Shown: positions 1 to 8,233 of the stretch, piece after piece
Position numbering within the stretch: position 1 is the first letter of the stretch
Layout: each line of letters starts with the position of its first letter
Assembly (NCBI RefSeq): GCF_009767915.1
Contig: NZ_WSRP01000028.1
Coordinates: 1 to 41,182 of the forward strand
Source of the DNA: Parasutterella muris
Lineage (GTDB): Bacteria; Pseudomonadota; Gammaproteobacteria; Burkholderiales; Burkholderiaceae_F
DNA: 41,182 bases
Reading direction: 5' to 3'
The notes under the pieces: generated by a model
Told to the model about the DNA's origin: nothing
The model's input: only the letters and a program-made list of their open reading frames with translations
Databases searched by the model: none
Program-made: the position numbers and the translations under genes

Positions 1-120
1 GACGTAACCAGCAGGAAATCTGACGAAGAAAACTCTTTTTACTGGGACCTAATCCCCAAGAAACTAAGAGCGACGATAGAAGCTCTGAAGATAGCCGTGC
101 CTCCAAGATTTATCACCTAG
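1..120 (+). CDS. C-terminal end of an unrecognised protein (partial)
   Basis: An open frame enters from the left edge and runs 39 codons to a TAG at 118-120. I do not recognise the protein. The tail is mixed charged/hydrophobic and ends PPRFIT. Its codons include AGG, AGA twice, CTA twice and ATA twice, which are scarce in the other genes of this window, so it may be foreign. It lies on the 3' side of a tRNA-Pro gene, a common integration site for islands, but the fragment is too short to call an integrase. It could also be a chance open frame. Confidence 0.4.
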   Translation, partial: DVTSRKSDEENSFYWDLIPKKLRATIEALKIAVPPRFIT

Positions 121-232
121 AGGGCACGGAATTCAGGTTCTAGAAAGGCCGCCTTCAGATCAAGGGCTAAGCCTCTTCCGGGCACTCTAAATTCTGAAAT
201 ATTTCGGTGGGCTTACCTAGCAAATAGGCATT
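121..232. other. Intergenic stretch, nothing recognised
   Basis: About 110 bases between the partial ORF and the tRNA-Pro terminator. I see no ORF, no clear promoter, and no second copy of the tRNA 3' end that would mark an attachment site. Confidence 0.4.
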
Positions 233-254
233 AAAAAAGCTCGTTCAACGAGCT
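233..254 (-). terminator. Rho-independent terminator after tRNA-Pro
   Basis: On the minus strand a stem AGCTCGTT / AACGAGCT with a one-base loop (effectively a 6-bp stem and a 5-base loop) is followed by six T residues. It lies 11 bases past the CCA end of tRNA-Pro, so it ends that transcript. Confidence 0.75.
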
Positions 255-265
255 AATTTAAGAAA

Positions 266-343
<78 letters not shown>

Positions 344-356
344 CTCAAGAATTGAG

Positions 357-385
357 AATATACACTAATTTTTTTATGTATGCAA
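357..385 (-). promoter_or_regulatory. Sigma-70 promoter for tRNA-Pro
   Basis: On the minus strand a -35 TTGCAT (385-380) and a -10 TATATT (362-357) are separated by 17 bases, about 15 bases before the tRNA 5' end. The -35 lies inside the last codons of the MerR-type gene, so the tRNA can be transcribed separately from the upstream operon. Confidence 0.65.
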
Positions 386-781
386 GAAGTCCGCGATTTT
401 TTCAAGATTTGAAATAATTTCTTCGAGCTCTCCAATATCGGCCGTTACCGCTTCTCGAGAAATCTTTAATTCGGCAGGCGCTCCCGGCTCTTGAACCGGC
501 TTGTTATTTTTCAGCGCTTCAAGCTCCTGAGTCAGAATCTGCCGTGCGGCGGAAAGCTTATAGCCTTCCCCATGGACGAGCTCTCTGATACGCCGCGCAA
601 TCTCTATGTCTTTTTTTCTATAGGCCCGATGAGCGCCTCGCTTTAAGGGCCTAAGCTGTGAAAACTCTTTCTCCCAAAAACGCAGAACATAATCCTTTAC
701 GCCGCATAAGTCTGAGGCTTCTCGGATTGGGAAATATCGTTTATTCGGAATTTCCGGCAATGCTGCTAGTTTCTTCTTCAT
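374..781 (-). CDS. MerR-family transcriptional regulator
   Basis: 135 aa. Residues about 14-75 form a MerR-type winged helix: YFPIREASDLCGVKDYVLRFWEKE, split here as YFPIREASDLCG and VKDYVLRFWEKE, then a RAYRKKDIE wing and an EGYKLSAARQIL helix. The C-terminal 50 residues are a short acidic helical tail with no metal-binding cysteines, so this is not a metal sensor. The family is the conserved but functionally obscure MerR protein found after pheT-ihfA in proteobacteria. The ATG overlaps the stop of the 61-codon ORF upstream (ATGA), suggesting it ends the thrS-pheT operon. Targets are unknown. Confidence 0.85.
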   Translation of the reverse strand: MKKKLAALPEIPNKRYFPIREASDLCGVKDYVLRFWEKEFSQLRPLKRGAHRAYRKKDIEIARRIRELVHGEGYKLSAARQILTQELEALKNNKPVQEPGAPAELKISREAVTADIGELEEIISNLEKIADFLHT

Positions 782-963
782 CGGTATAAGGCCCTTAAAT
801 TTAGGCTTAACAGTCTGTCCGTTTCATCAGACCTTTCGCCGCGCGCGGAAGAGTACGCGCAAAGCAGAGTCTTCTTTGACCGACTTTCATCAAATCGATC
901 AAAGACGAACCTGCCGCCTGCAGAACCGCCCGCACAACACGAGCGATCCGCAGTCAGATTCAT
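778..963 (-). CDS. Small hypothetical ORF in the place of ihfA
   Basis: A 61-codon ORF filling the pheT-merR gap. Its ATG overlaps the pheT stop (TGATG) and its stop overlaps the merR start (ATGA), a double coupling typical of real operon genes. The protein is Ser/Arg/Asp rich with a CC pair and resembles nothing I know, including IHF alpha, HU or any DNA-bending fold. It may be a real small gene, a remnant, or a chance open frame. Confidence 0.25.
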   Translation of the reverse strand: MNLTADRSCCAGGSAGGRFVFDRFDESRSKKTLLCAYSSARGERSDETDRLLSLNLRALYR

Positions 964-3368
964 CACTGTCTCAGAACAGCGCCTTGTTCGGCAAGAACGT
1001 TCAGAATCGCCTGCACGGCCTCATCGGCTTCTGCGTCAGAAACCTGGCTGTCCATGCGCTGGAAGCGAGCACTAAAGGCAAGACTCTTCTGTCCTGCATC
1101 ATCCTTCGGCTGGTAAACGTCAAAGAGTTTGAAGGAGCTCAGAATGAACAGACGAGGATCTTTCTTCGCAGCCTTTGCGACCGCGTCGGTCAGCTTCTGA
1201 AGCGCAATATCAGAAGCCATCGAAACAGAAATGTCTCTGGAAACCGGCTGGAACTTGGAAATCGGTTTATGAACCAGCAGGCCCTGTTTGAGAAGCGGCT
1301 CAGCGTCAAGCTCAAAGACAACCGGCGAGTGCGGCAGATCATACTTCTGAGCCAGAGCAGGATGAAGCTCACCGATCACACCGATGAGGTCACCATCCAA
1401 ATAGACATCTGCGGAGCGGCCAGGATGCAAAGCTGGGTTCTTCGATTTCTCAAAACGCAGTTTTCTGCCTGCAGTCAGCTGTTCAACAACGCCCTTCAGG
1501 TCGAAGAAATCATAGGGACGAGCCTTCTCGCCCCACTGAGCCGGGTAAGCAGAACCGTAAACCAACGCACCCAGATGGACCGGCTGACGAACACCCTCAA
1601 CCGCAAAGTCCGATCCCTTAACTGTCTTGTCTCTGAAGAATACGCGCCCGTACTCAAAGAGCGCCGCACGTTCCGTCTTGCGGTTCAGATTGTATTTGAG
1701 CGTATTTACAAGACCCGCAATCAGCTGAGTACGCATGACCGCCATCTGAGAAGCGATCGGATTCAGAACCTTAATCGGATTTTTCACCGCAGAAAAATCC
1801 GCTTCCTCTTCCTCGGCCACAAACGAGTAGCTGATCTGCTCTTGGAAGCCCAGCGCCGCCATCTTCTTTCTCAATTCATGACGATCGAGCGTGTCCTCGT
1901 TTCTCTCGAGCATGGAAACACGAGCAAGCGGCGGGATCTCTGTGAGGTTCTGATAGCCGTAGAGACGGGCAACTTCTTCAATCAGATCCTCTTCAATTTC
2001 GATATCGAAGCGGTATGTCGGCGGTTCAACCAGGAAAGCGCCGTCCTTCTTTTCGAAATTAAAGCCAAGACGTGTGAAGCATTCAGCCATCTTGTCTTCG
2101 GAAATATCCGCACCGATGATCTTACGGCAGCGTTCAATTCTCATCTTGACCGGCTTGCGCTCCGGCAGGCTTTCTACCATATCGACAACCGGTCCGATCT
2201 GTGTTTCTGCTGTACCGCAGATATCCTTGATCAGACGAGTGGTGTACTCGAGATGTTCAACGGTGGTGCCGAAATCAACGCCGCGTTCAAATCTGTAGGC
2301 CGCATCGGTGGAGAAGTTCAGCTTTCTGCAGCGTCCCTGAATAGAAACAGGCCACCAGAAAGCGGACTCAATGAAAATGTTCACGGTGTCATCGGAAACC
2401 GCCGCATGAGCGCCTCCCATGATGCCGCCGATCGCTTCGATGCCGTTATTGTCAGAAATCACGCCGAAATACGGATCGATATCGACGGTCTTTCCGTTCA
2501 GAAGCCCCGCCTTTTCGCCTTCCTTGCCCCAGCGAACCGTCAGGGTTCCGTCAAGCTTATCCAGATCAAAGATGTGAGTCGGACGACCGAGCTCAAGCAG
2601 AACGTAGTTGGAAATATCCACCAGAGCGGAAATCGATCTCTGACCGGATCTTTCTAAACGAGACTTCATCCAGTCGGGAGTCGGTGCGTTCGGATTCAGA
2701 CCTTTAATCACACGGCCGGAGAAACGGCCGCAGAGATCTGGCGCTTCAATTTTGACGTTATGAACGGCGTCGCAGTTTGCTTCAACCGGAGACATATCCG
2801 GCTGAGCAAGTTCAGCGCCGGTCATCGCGCGAAGATCACGGCCGACACCGATAATGCTCAGCGCGTCACCGCGGTTCGGTGTTAATTTAATTTCAATCTT
2901 TCTGTCGTCAAGACGTTCGTAAGTACGGATATCTTCTCCGACCGGAGCGTCCGCAGGCAGAATCCAAAGTCCTGAATGATCTTCGGAGATGCCAAGCTCT
3001 CTGCTCGAGCAAAGCATGCCGTTGCTTTCAACGCCGCGCAGCTTGGCCTTCTTAATTTTGAAGTCGCCCGGGAGAACTGCGCCGATTTTCGCGCAAGGTA
3101 CTTTGATTCCGGGTGCAACGTTCGGAGCGCCGCAAACGATCTGAACCGGATCCCCTTCCCCGACATCAACCGTGCATACGTGCAGTTTGTCGGCGTTAGG
3201 ATGATTTTCCACTGTCAGAACCTGCGCAACAACGATTCCTGTAAAGGCGGGCGCGATCGGTTCGGATCCCTCCACTTCCAGACCGCCCATTGTCAGTGTT
3301 TCGCAAAGCGCTTCGCTTGAAAGGGGCGGATTAATGTAGTGGCGAAGCCATTCTTCTGAAAATAACAT
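963..3368 (-). CDS. pheT: Phenylalanine--tRNA ligase beta subunit
   Basis: 801 aa, normal length for the long bacterial form. It begins MLFSEEWLRHY, the usual betaproteobacterial start, with AAGG upstream. Order: the tRNA-binding OB domain at about 39-150 (VEVEG to CAKIGAVLPG), the B3/4 editing domain in the middle (a VDISNYV motif near 250), B5 at about 400-475, the catalytic-like core to about 690, and an FDX-ACB anticodon-binding domain at about 705-800 (FQPVSRDISV). With PheS it forms the cytoplasmic alpha2beta2 enzyme that charges tRNA-Phe and edits mischarged Tyr. It lies 16 bases after pheS and is probably cotranscribed. Confidence 0.98.
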   Translation of the reverse strand: MLFSEEWLRHYINPPLSSEALCETLTMGGLEVEGSEPIAPAFTGIVVAQVLTVENHPNADKLHVCTVDVGEGDPVQIVCGAPNVAPGIKVPCAKIGAVLPGDFKIKKAKLRGVESNGMLCSSRELGISEDHSGLWILPADAPVGEDIRTYERLDDRKIEIKLTPNRGDALSIIGVGRDLRAMTGAELAQPDMSPVEANCDAVHNVKIEAPDLCGRFSGRVIKGLNPNAPTPDWMKSRLERSGQRSISALVDISNYVLLELGRPTHIFDLDKLDGTLTVRWGKEGEKAGLLNGKTVDIDPYFGVISDNNGIEAIGGIMGGAHAAVSDDTVNIFIESAFWWPVSIQGRCRKLNFSTDAAYRFERGVDFGTTVEHLEYTTRLIKDICGTAETQIGPVVDMVESLPERKPVKMRIERCRKIIGADISEDKMAECFTRLGFNFEKKDGAFLVEPPTYRFDIEIEEDLIEEVARLYGYQNLTEIPPLARVSMLERNEDTLDRHELRKKMAALGFQEQISYSFVAEEEEADFSAVKNPIKVLNPIASQMAVMRTQLIAGLVNTLKYNLNRKTERAALFEYGRVFFRDKTVKGSDFAVEGVRQPVHLGALVYGSAYPAQWGEKARPYDFFDLKGVVEQLTAGRKLRFEKSKNPALHPGRSADVYLDGDLIGVIGELHPALAQKYDLPHSPVVFELDAEPLLKQGLLVHKPISKFQPVSRDISVSMASDIALQKLTDAVAKAAKKDPRLFILSSFKLFDVYQPKDDAGQKSLAFSARFQRMDSQVSDAEADEAVQAILNVLAEQGAVLRQ

Positions 3369-3384
3369 TTTTTACCTTAGCCGA

Positions 3385-4401
3385 TTATTTGAATTGTTGA
3401 AGGAAGCGAAGATCGCCTTCGAAGAAAAGGCGCAGATCGTCAATACCGTAGCGAAGCATTGTCAGACGCTCAAGTCCGGAACCGAAAGCAAAACCGACAT
3501 ACTTTTCCGGATCAAGGCCGAAATTTCTGACCACATTCGGATGAACTTCGCCTGAGCCGCTGATTTCAAGCCACTTGCCTTTTCTCGGACCGCTGGTGAA
3601 CATCATGTCCACTTCAGCGCTCGGTTCTGTGAACGGGAAGTAACTCGGACGGAAACGGACGATCAAATCGTCTGTTTCAAAGAAACGCTTCAGGAAATCA
3701 ACATAGACGCCTTTGAGGTCGGCAAAGCTGATGTTTTCGTCAATCCACAACCCTTCAACCTGATGGAACATCGGCGAGTGAGTCGCATCAGAGTCAACTC
3801 GATAGGTTCTTCCCGGAGCAATCACCTTGATCGGCGGCTTGTGCTGGCGCGCGTAGCGCACCTGCATCGGAGAGGTATGCGGGCGAAGCGGCAGCTGTTT
3901 GCCGGTCTCATCCTTCATATCCACATAGAAGGTATCCTGCATGCTTCGAGCCGGATGATTGGGCGGATTATTCAGAGCGGTAAACGTATACCAATCGTTT
4001 TCAACTTCGGGACCGTCGGCCACATCAAAGCCGATGGTTTTGAAAATTTCTTCGACACGCATCCAGGTCTTCATCACAGGATGAATCCCGCCTGTACCGA
4101 AGTTTCTGCCGGGAAGCGTAATATCCACAGCTTCGCTCGCCAGTTTGCGGTTCAGCTCTTCGTCAGCCATCTGGCGGCGGCGCTCATTAAGCAGCGCTTC
4201 TACCTGCTGCTTGGCTTTATTAATTTGTGCACCTCTTTCACGTTTTTCTTCGTGGGAAAGCTTTGCCATCCCTTTTAAGAGTGCTGTTAAAGAGCCGCTT
4301 TTGCCAAGGTAGACGGCTTTAGCGTCTTCCAGTGCGGCCGGAGTCTGAGCCTGTGCGAAGCTTAGACGGGCAGACTCGATAATTTGACTTAGATCTTCCA
4401 T
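3385..4401 (-). CDS. pheS: Phenylalanine--tRNA ligase alpha subunit
   Basis: 338 aa, typical length. An N-terminal helical coiled-coil arm (about 1-90, rich in E, K, Q) precedes the class II aminoacyl-tRNA synthetase core. Visible parts are [11 protein letters not shown], the motif-2 region with [17 protein letters not shown], and motif 3 [13 protein letters not shown] near the C-terminus. It supplies the phenylalanine and ATP site of the PheST heterotetramer. A terminator-like hairpin upstream suggests control separate from rplT. Confidence 0.98.
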   Translation of the reverse strand: MEDLSQIIESARLSFAQAQTPAALEDAKAVYLGKSGSLTALLKGMAKLSHEEKRERGAQINKAKQQVEALLNERRRQMADEELNRKLASEAVDITLPGRNFGTGGIHPVMKTWMRVEEIFKTIGFDVADGPEVENDWYTFTALNNPPNHPARSMQDTFYVDMKDETGKQLPLRPHTSPMQVRYARQHKPPIKVIAPGRTYRVDSDATHSPMFHQVEGLWIDENISFADLKGVYVDFLKRFFETDDLIVRFRPSYFPFTEPSAEVDMMFTSGPRKGKWLEISGSGEVHPNVVRNFGLDPEKYVGFAFGSGLERLTMLRYGIDDLRLFFEGDLRFLQQFK

Positions 4402-4424
4402 TTTTGTCGACAGCGATGAAGGAT

Positions 4425-4455
4425 AAAAAACAAAAGCCTGGCATAAAGCCAGGCT
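4425..4455 (-). terminator. Terminator-type hairpin between rplT and pheS (possible attenuator)
   Basis: On the minus strand AGCCTGGC, loop TTTAT and GCCAGGCT are followed by a T-rich run (TTTGTTTTTT). It lies after rplT and before pheS, where E. coli has the pheM attenuator. A second stem just upstream pairs CAGTTT with AAACTG and CGGT with ACCG. I see no Phe-rich leader peptide upstream of the hairpin, so the signal, if any, is unclear. Confidence 0.65.
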
Positions 4456-4513
4456 CTTGTAATATTTTATCAGTTTAAACGGTAAGGACCGCTAAAACTG
4501 TGTTGTTTCCGTA

Positions 4514-4870
4514 TTAAGCAAGACTTGCTTTGGCCTTAGCGACAACAGCGGCAAAGCCTTCTTTGTCGAAAATAGCCATGTTGGAAAGAACTTTACGGTC
4601 GAGTTCAATACCGGCTTTCTTGAGGCCGTTCATGAACTGGCTGTAGTTCATGCCGTTGGCACGAGCACCGGCGTTGATACGAGCGATCCACAGACGGCGG
4701 AACACGCGTTTCTTGTTGCGGCGGTCACGATATGCGTACTGACCGGCACGCATAACAGCCTGCTTGGCAACACGGTAAACATTATTGCGGCGAAGGGAAA
4801 AACCCTTGGACAGCTTAAAAACTTTTTTATGACGGGCACGCGCCGTTACACCACGTTTTACTCGGGGCAT
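4514..4870 (-). CDS. rplT: 50S ribosomal protein L20
   Basis: 118 aa, full length. It begins [19 protein letters not shown], the strongly basic N-terminal extension, and continues with the [13 protein letters not shown] block, all characteristic of bL20. L20 binds 23S rRNA early in large-subunit assembly and in several bacteria represses its own operon. It lies 17 bases after rpmI. Confidence 0.99.
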   Translation of the reverse strand: MPRVKRGVTARARHKKVFKLSKGFSLRRNNVYRVAKQAVMRAGQYAYRDRRNKKRVFRRLWIARINAGARANGMNYSQFMNGLKKAGIELDRKVLSNMAIFDKEGFAAVVAKAKASLA

Positions 4871-4887
4871 CTTAAATCTCCTCTAAA

Positions 4888-5085
4888 TTAAGCGTAAGGC
4901 AACATGCGACGGACTTCTTTAACGTCCTGTTCGCAGATGGTTAACATGCCGCGCAGCTGACGTTTATTCTTAGTCGTGCGCTTTGTGAGAATATGACGTT
5001 TTGTAGCGTGTGCACGCTTGATAGAACCGCCGGAGCGAACTTTGAAGCGCTTCGCTGCGGCTTTTTTGGTTTTCATCTTGGGCAT
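4888..5085 (-). CDS. rpmI: 50S ribosomal protein L35
   Basis: 65 aa, full length, starting [16 protein letters not shown] and continuing with the basic HILTKR block, diagnostic of bL35. It is part of the large ribosomal subunit. It lies between infC and rplT, the near-universal order. Confidence 0.99.
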   Translation of the reverse strand: MPKMKTKKAAAKRFKVRSGGSIKRAHATKRHILTKRTTKNKRQLRGMLTICEQDVKEVRRMLPYA

Positions 5086-5163
5086 TTTGCCTAAGTCCTT
5101 ATTTTTAGATGATTGCAGGCGTTTCCAAACACTGGAAAACTTGACAGCCTGGTTTCACTTATT

Positions 5164-5183
5164 GCCCTGCTCGAGAGCAGGGC
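5164..5183 (-). promoter_or_regulatory. Perfect hairpin in the infC-rpmI intergenic leader
   Basis: A perfect inverted repeat GCCCTGCT-CGAG-AGCAGGGC lies about 80 bases upstream of rpmI, with no T-run on the minus strand. It is therefore not a simple terminator. In other bacteria L20 represses rpmI-rplT by binding structured RNA here; this hairpin could belong to such a fold or be a processing site. Its role is inferred only. Confidence 0.4.
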
Positions 5184-5230
5184 GTAATGATACTACAAAA
5201 AAGAGTCAACAAATTTAAGCGTTAGATTTG

Positions 5231-5752
5231 TTACTTCTTTTTCTTCGGAGCAAGAACCATAATCATCTGACGTCCTTCCAATTTCGGGAAAGACTCGACC
5301 TGTGCGATTTCCGCCAGATCCTCTTTGACTCGGTTCAGAAGATCGGTTCCGAATTCCTGATGGGCCATTTCACGGCCGCGGTATCTCAGAGTCACCTTGG
5401 CTTTATTGCCGTCGGTGATGAAGCGGGTCAAAGCGCGGATCTTCGTATCGTAGTCGTTCTTGTCCGTCTGAGGACGGAACTTAACTTCCTTGATCTGAAT
5501 AACCTTCTGTTTGGCCTTGGCTTCCTGAGCCTTTTTTTGTTCCTGATAACGGAACTTGCCGTAATCCATCAGACGGCAGACCGGAGGTCTCGCATTCGGC
5601 GCGACCTCTACTAAATCAACATCTGCCTCTTCAGCCATGGCTAATGCCTGAGAAGTCTTGACGATGCCAATCATCTCACCGTCAAAACCGGTCAAGCGTA
5701 CTTCTGGCACTCGGATCTCGCCATTGATCCGGTGTGTGCGTTCCTGAGCTAT
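5231..5752 (-). CDS. infC: Translation initiation factor IF-3, starting at ATA
   Basis: 173 aa when started at the ATA at 5752-5750, six bases after GGAG. The frame then reads [14 protein letters not shown] before EVRLTG, matching the conserved IF-3 N-terminus; the codon five upstream of the ATA is an in-frame stop. An ATG giving only 159 aa would drop the RINxxIR motif. The N-domain (about 1-75) ends in the [11 protein letters not shown] linker, and the C-domain holds [12 protein letters not shown]-like and [11 protein letters not shown] motifs. IF-3 checks start codons on the 30S subunit. A rare start codon in infC allows it to repress itself, as with AUU in E. coli. Confidence 0.93.
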   Translation of the reverse strand: MAQERTHRINGEIRVPEVRLTGFDGEMIGIVKTSQALAMAEEADVDLVEVAPNARPPVCRLMDYGKFRYQEQKKAQEAKAKQKVIQIKEVKFRPQTDKNDYDTKIRALTRFITDGNKAKVTLRYRGREMAHQEFGTDLLNRVKEDLAEIAQVESFPKLEGRQMIMVLAPKKKK

Positions 5753-5768
5753 GTTTGTCTCCAGTTAA

Positions 5769-7694
5769 TTAATCGATTTTGTTCACGTTGCGGCGTGTTT
5801 CCACGTCTTCCTGAACAAGCTTAATAAAATCTTCTACGCTCATGGTGCCAAGATCCTTGCCGCCACGAACGCGTACCGCGACCTTGCCTTCTGCCTTTTC
5901 TTTGGCGCCTACGACCAGGATGTAAGGCAGTTTTTGCAAGCTAAGTTCGCGAATCTTATATGTAATTTTGCCATTCCGCAAATCCGCTTCCGATCTGAGT
6001 CCGGCCTTTTTAAGCATTGCGACGACTTCCTGAGCATAGTCAACCTGATCGTCGGTAATGTTGGCCACACCGACCTGAACCGGAGCAAGCCAGGGCGGGA
6101 GCTGGCCGGCATAGTGCTCGATCAGCATGCCGATAAAGCGTTCCAAACTGCCGACAATCGCACGGTGCAGCATCACCGGTGTCGCACGTCCGTTCGATTC
6201 GGTCACATATTCGGCACCGAGTCGGCCCGGCATCTGGAAGTCGACCTGAATTGTTCCGCACTGCCAGCCGCGGCCGAGCGAGTCTCTCAGGTGATATTCA
6301 ATCTTCGGACCGTAGAAAGCGCCTTCGCCCGGAAGGATTTCGTACTTGATGCCCGCGGAATCAAGCGCGTCCATCAAAGCCTTTTCAGCTTTATCCCATG
6401 TCGCATCGTCACCGATTCGTTTTTCGGGACGAGTGGCCACTTTGTAGGAAATGTCATAGAAGCCGAAATGGTCATAAACCTTCTGGACCAGTTTGGTGTA
6501 TTCCGTGCATTCGGAAAGAATCTGATCTTCAGTACAGAAAATATGTCCGTCGTCCTGAGTGAAACCGCGGACACGCATCAGACCGTGCAGAGAGCCGGAC
6601 GGTTCGTTGCGATGGCAGGCGCCGAATTCACCGTAGCGGATCGGCAGATCGCGATAAGAGCGAACGGCGCTGTTGAAAATCTGAATATGACCCGGGCAGT
6701 TCATCGGCTTGAGCGCATAGTAGCGATTCTCCGACTCTGTCGTGAACATATTCTCTTTGTATTTGGACCAGTGGCCGGATTTCTCCCACAGCGTTCTGTC
6801 AAGCAGCTGAGGAGCCTTGACTTCCATGTAGCCGTTGTCCTGATACACCTTGCGCATGTACTGCTCGACCTGCTGCCAAAGAGCCCAGCCGCGAGCATGC
6901 CAGAAAACCAGACCCGGAGCTTCTTCCTGGAAGTGGAAGAGATCGAGTTCTTTGCCGAGGCGGCGATGGTCGCGCTTTTCAGCTTCTTCAAGCATATGAA
7001 GGTACTGAGCAAGCTCGTCCTTCTTCGCAAAGGCGGTACCGTAAATGCGCTGAAGCATCTCGTTCCTGCTGTCGCCTCTCCAATAGGCGCCTGCGATCTT
7101 CATCAGCTTGTGAACTTTAAGACGTCCGGTGTTCGGCACGTGAGGACCGCGGCAGAGATCCACGTAGTCGCCCTGACGGTACAGAGAAATCGTTTCACCG
7201 GAAGGAATGGATTCAATGATCTCGGCTTTGTAGTTTTCGCCGATAGACTTGAAGAACTTGACCGCTTCATCACGGTCCATTTCTTCACGCTCGATCTTCA
7301 AATCGCGCTTGACGATCTCATCCATTTTCTTTTCGATTTTGGGCAGATCTTCAAGCGTCAGAGAATGCGGCATCGAGAAGTCATAATAGAAACCGTTTTC
7401 AATAACCGGTCCGATTGTGACCTGAGCGTCCGGGAACAGTTCCTTGACTGCCTGCGCCATCAGATGGGAGGTAGAGTGACGGATAATCTCAAGGCCTTCC
7501 GGATCCTTGTCCGTGATGATAGCTACTGTGCTGTTTTCAGTAATCGGAGTCGAAAGATCGACCAGTTTTCCATTTACCTTTCCGGCGAGGGCTGCACGGG
7601 CAAGCCCGGCGCCAATTGAGGCCGCAACATCTCCGACGGTAACCTGCGCGTCAAATTCGCGCTTGGATCCGTCAGGCAGTGTAACTTCTATCAT
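5769..7694 (-). CDS. thrS: Threonine--tRNA ligase
   Basis: 641 aa from the ATG at 7694, nine bases after GGAG; an upstream in-frame TTG would add five residues but lacks a ribosome site. An N-terminal TGS domain (1-61) is followed by the editing domain with [10 protein letters not shown] and DLCRGPHV, then the class II core with [25 protein letters not shown] and YGPKIE. The anticodon-binding domain is at about 540-641. Zn ligands (Cys of MNCPGH and two later His) are present. It charges tRNA-Thr and removes misacylated Ser. It is the first gene of the translation operon; infC begins 16 bases past its stop. Confidence 0.98.
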   Translation of the reverse strand: MIEVTLPDGSKREFDAQVTVGDVAASIGAGLARAALAGKVNGKLVDLSTPITENSTVAIITDKDPEGLEIIRHSTSHLMAQAVKELFPDAQVTIGPVIENGFYYDFSMPHSLTLEDLPKIEKKMDEIVKRDLKIEREEMDRDEAVKFFKSIGENYKAEIIESIPSGETISLYRQGDYVDLCRGPHVPNTGRLKVHKLMKIAGAYWRGDSRNEMLQRIYGTAFAKKDELAQYLHMLEEAEKRDHRRLGKELDLFHFQEEAPGLVFWHARGWALWQQVEQYMRKVYQDNGYMEVKAPQLLDRTLWEKSGHWSKYKENMFTTESENRYYALKPMNCPGHIQIFNSAVRSYRDLPIRYGEFGACHRNEPSGSLHGLMRVRGFTQDDGHIFCTEDQILSECTEYTKLVQKVYDHFGFYDISYKVATRPEKRIGDDATWDKAEKALMDALDSAGIKYEILPGEGAFYGPKIEYHLRDSLGRGWQCGTIQVDFQMPGRLGAEYVTESNGRATPVMLHRAIVGSLERFIGMLIEHYAGQLPPWLAPVQVGVANITDDQVDYAQEVVAMLKKAGLRSEADLRNGKITYKIRELSLQKLPYILVVGAKEKAEGKVAVRVRGGKDLGTMSVEDFIKLVQEDVETRRNVNKID

Positions 7695-7809
7695 TAACCT
7701 AATCTCCAAAAATTCTTTTCAGTTTTAATGCGGGCTTTTTGCACAAACGAACAGCGATCCCGCAGGAAACGGCATCCTAGGCAACGGCGCCGAAATCCGC
7801 AAAACATCG

Positions 7810-7818
7810 ATTTTATCA
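7810..7818 (-). promoter_or_regulatory. Possible extended -10 for the thrS operon
   Basis: The minus strand has TGATAAAAT, an extended -10 form, about 115 bases before thrS. No good -35 is seen at 17 bases. This is weak and is offered only because the operon must start in this gap. Confidence 0.25.
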
Positions 7819-7870
7819 GCTCAGAGGCGCTCTTGAGCGATTGTTTCTACCATTTAAGGCGCACGAAACG

Positions 7871-8155
7871 TTACTCCGATTTATTCAGCGCCTTGCCGCT
7901 CAGGAAAACACCAATCAGCGCAAGTACGGAAAGCCAGACACACTGTCGAATAAACCAGGCGGTATTCACGCTTGTGATCACATCCGTCCAAAGAAGCACT
8001 TTGAGACAGCCGTATGTCAGAAGAACCGCGACAAAGGCTCCGATAACCCATGACAGAACTATCCCGATAAAACCGCTGACGCGTTTTCGAAAGTAAAGTC
8101 CGGAAAGGATTCCGACACAAAAAGCCAATATCAATGTAAAAAATGAGATGAGCAC
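7871..8155 (-). CDS. Small integral membrane protein, unknown function
   Basis: 94 aa from a GTG at 8155, preceded by AGGAG six bases away. Three hydrophobic spans are visible: about 3-21, 28-50 and 68-88. Short basic loops (YFRKRVSG) lie between them. I recognise no family. It lies alone between thrS and a divergent peptidase gene. Confidence 0.6.
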   Translation of the reverse strand: MLISFFTLILAFCVGILSGLYFRKRVSGFIGIVLSWVIGAFVAVLLTYGCLKVLLWTDVITSVNTAWFIRQCVWLSVLALIGVFLSGKALNKSE

Positions 8156-8233
8156 AAAAACTCCTACAAGATTTTCTAACTTATGGCATAAGATAAAGAA
8201 ATCGCAGCCTCAAATTATATAAAGGAACCCACA

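Noticed and set aside
876-2657. Long open frame on the plus strand (593 codons)
   Set aside because: It is wholly antisense to pheT, whose protein is certain. It has no domain I recognise and no ribosome site; it arises from codon bias that keeps the opposite frame free of stops.
5934-7619. Long plus-strand open frame opposite thrS
   Set aside because: Antisense shadow of thrS, with no recognisable protein features.
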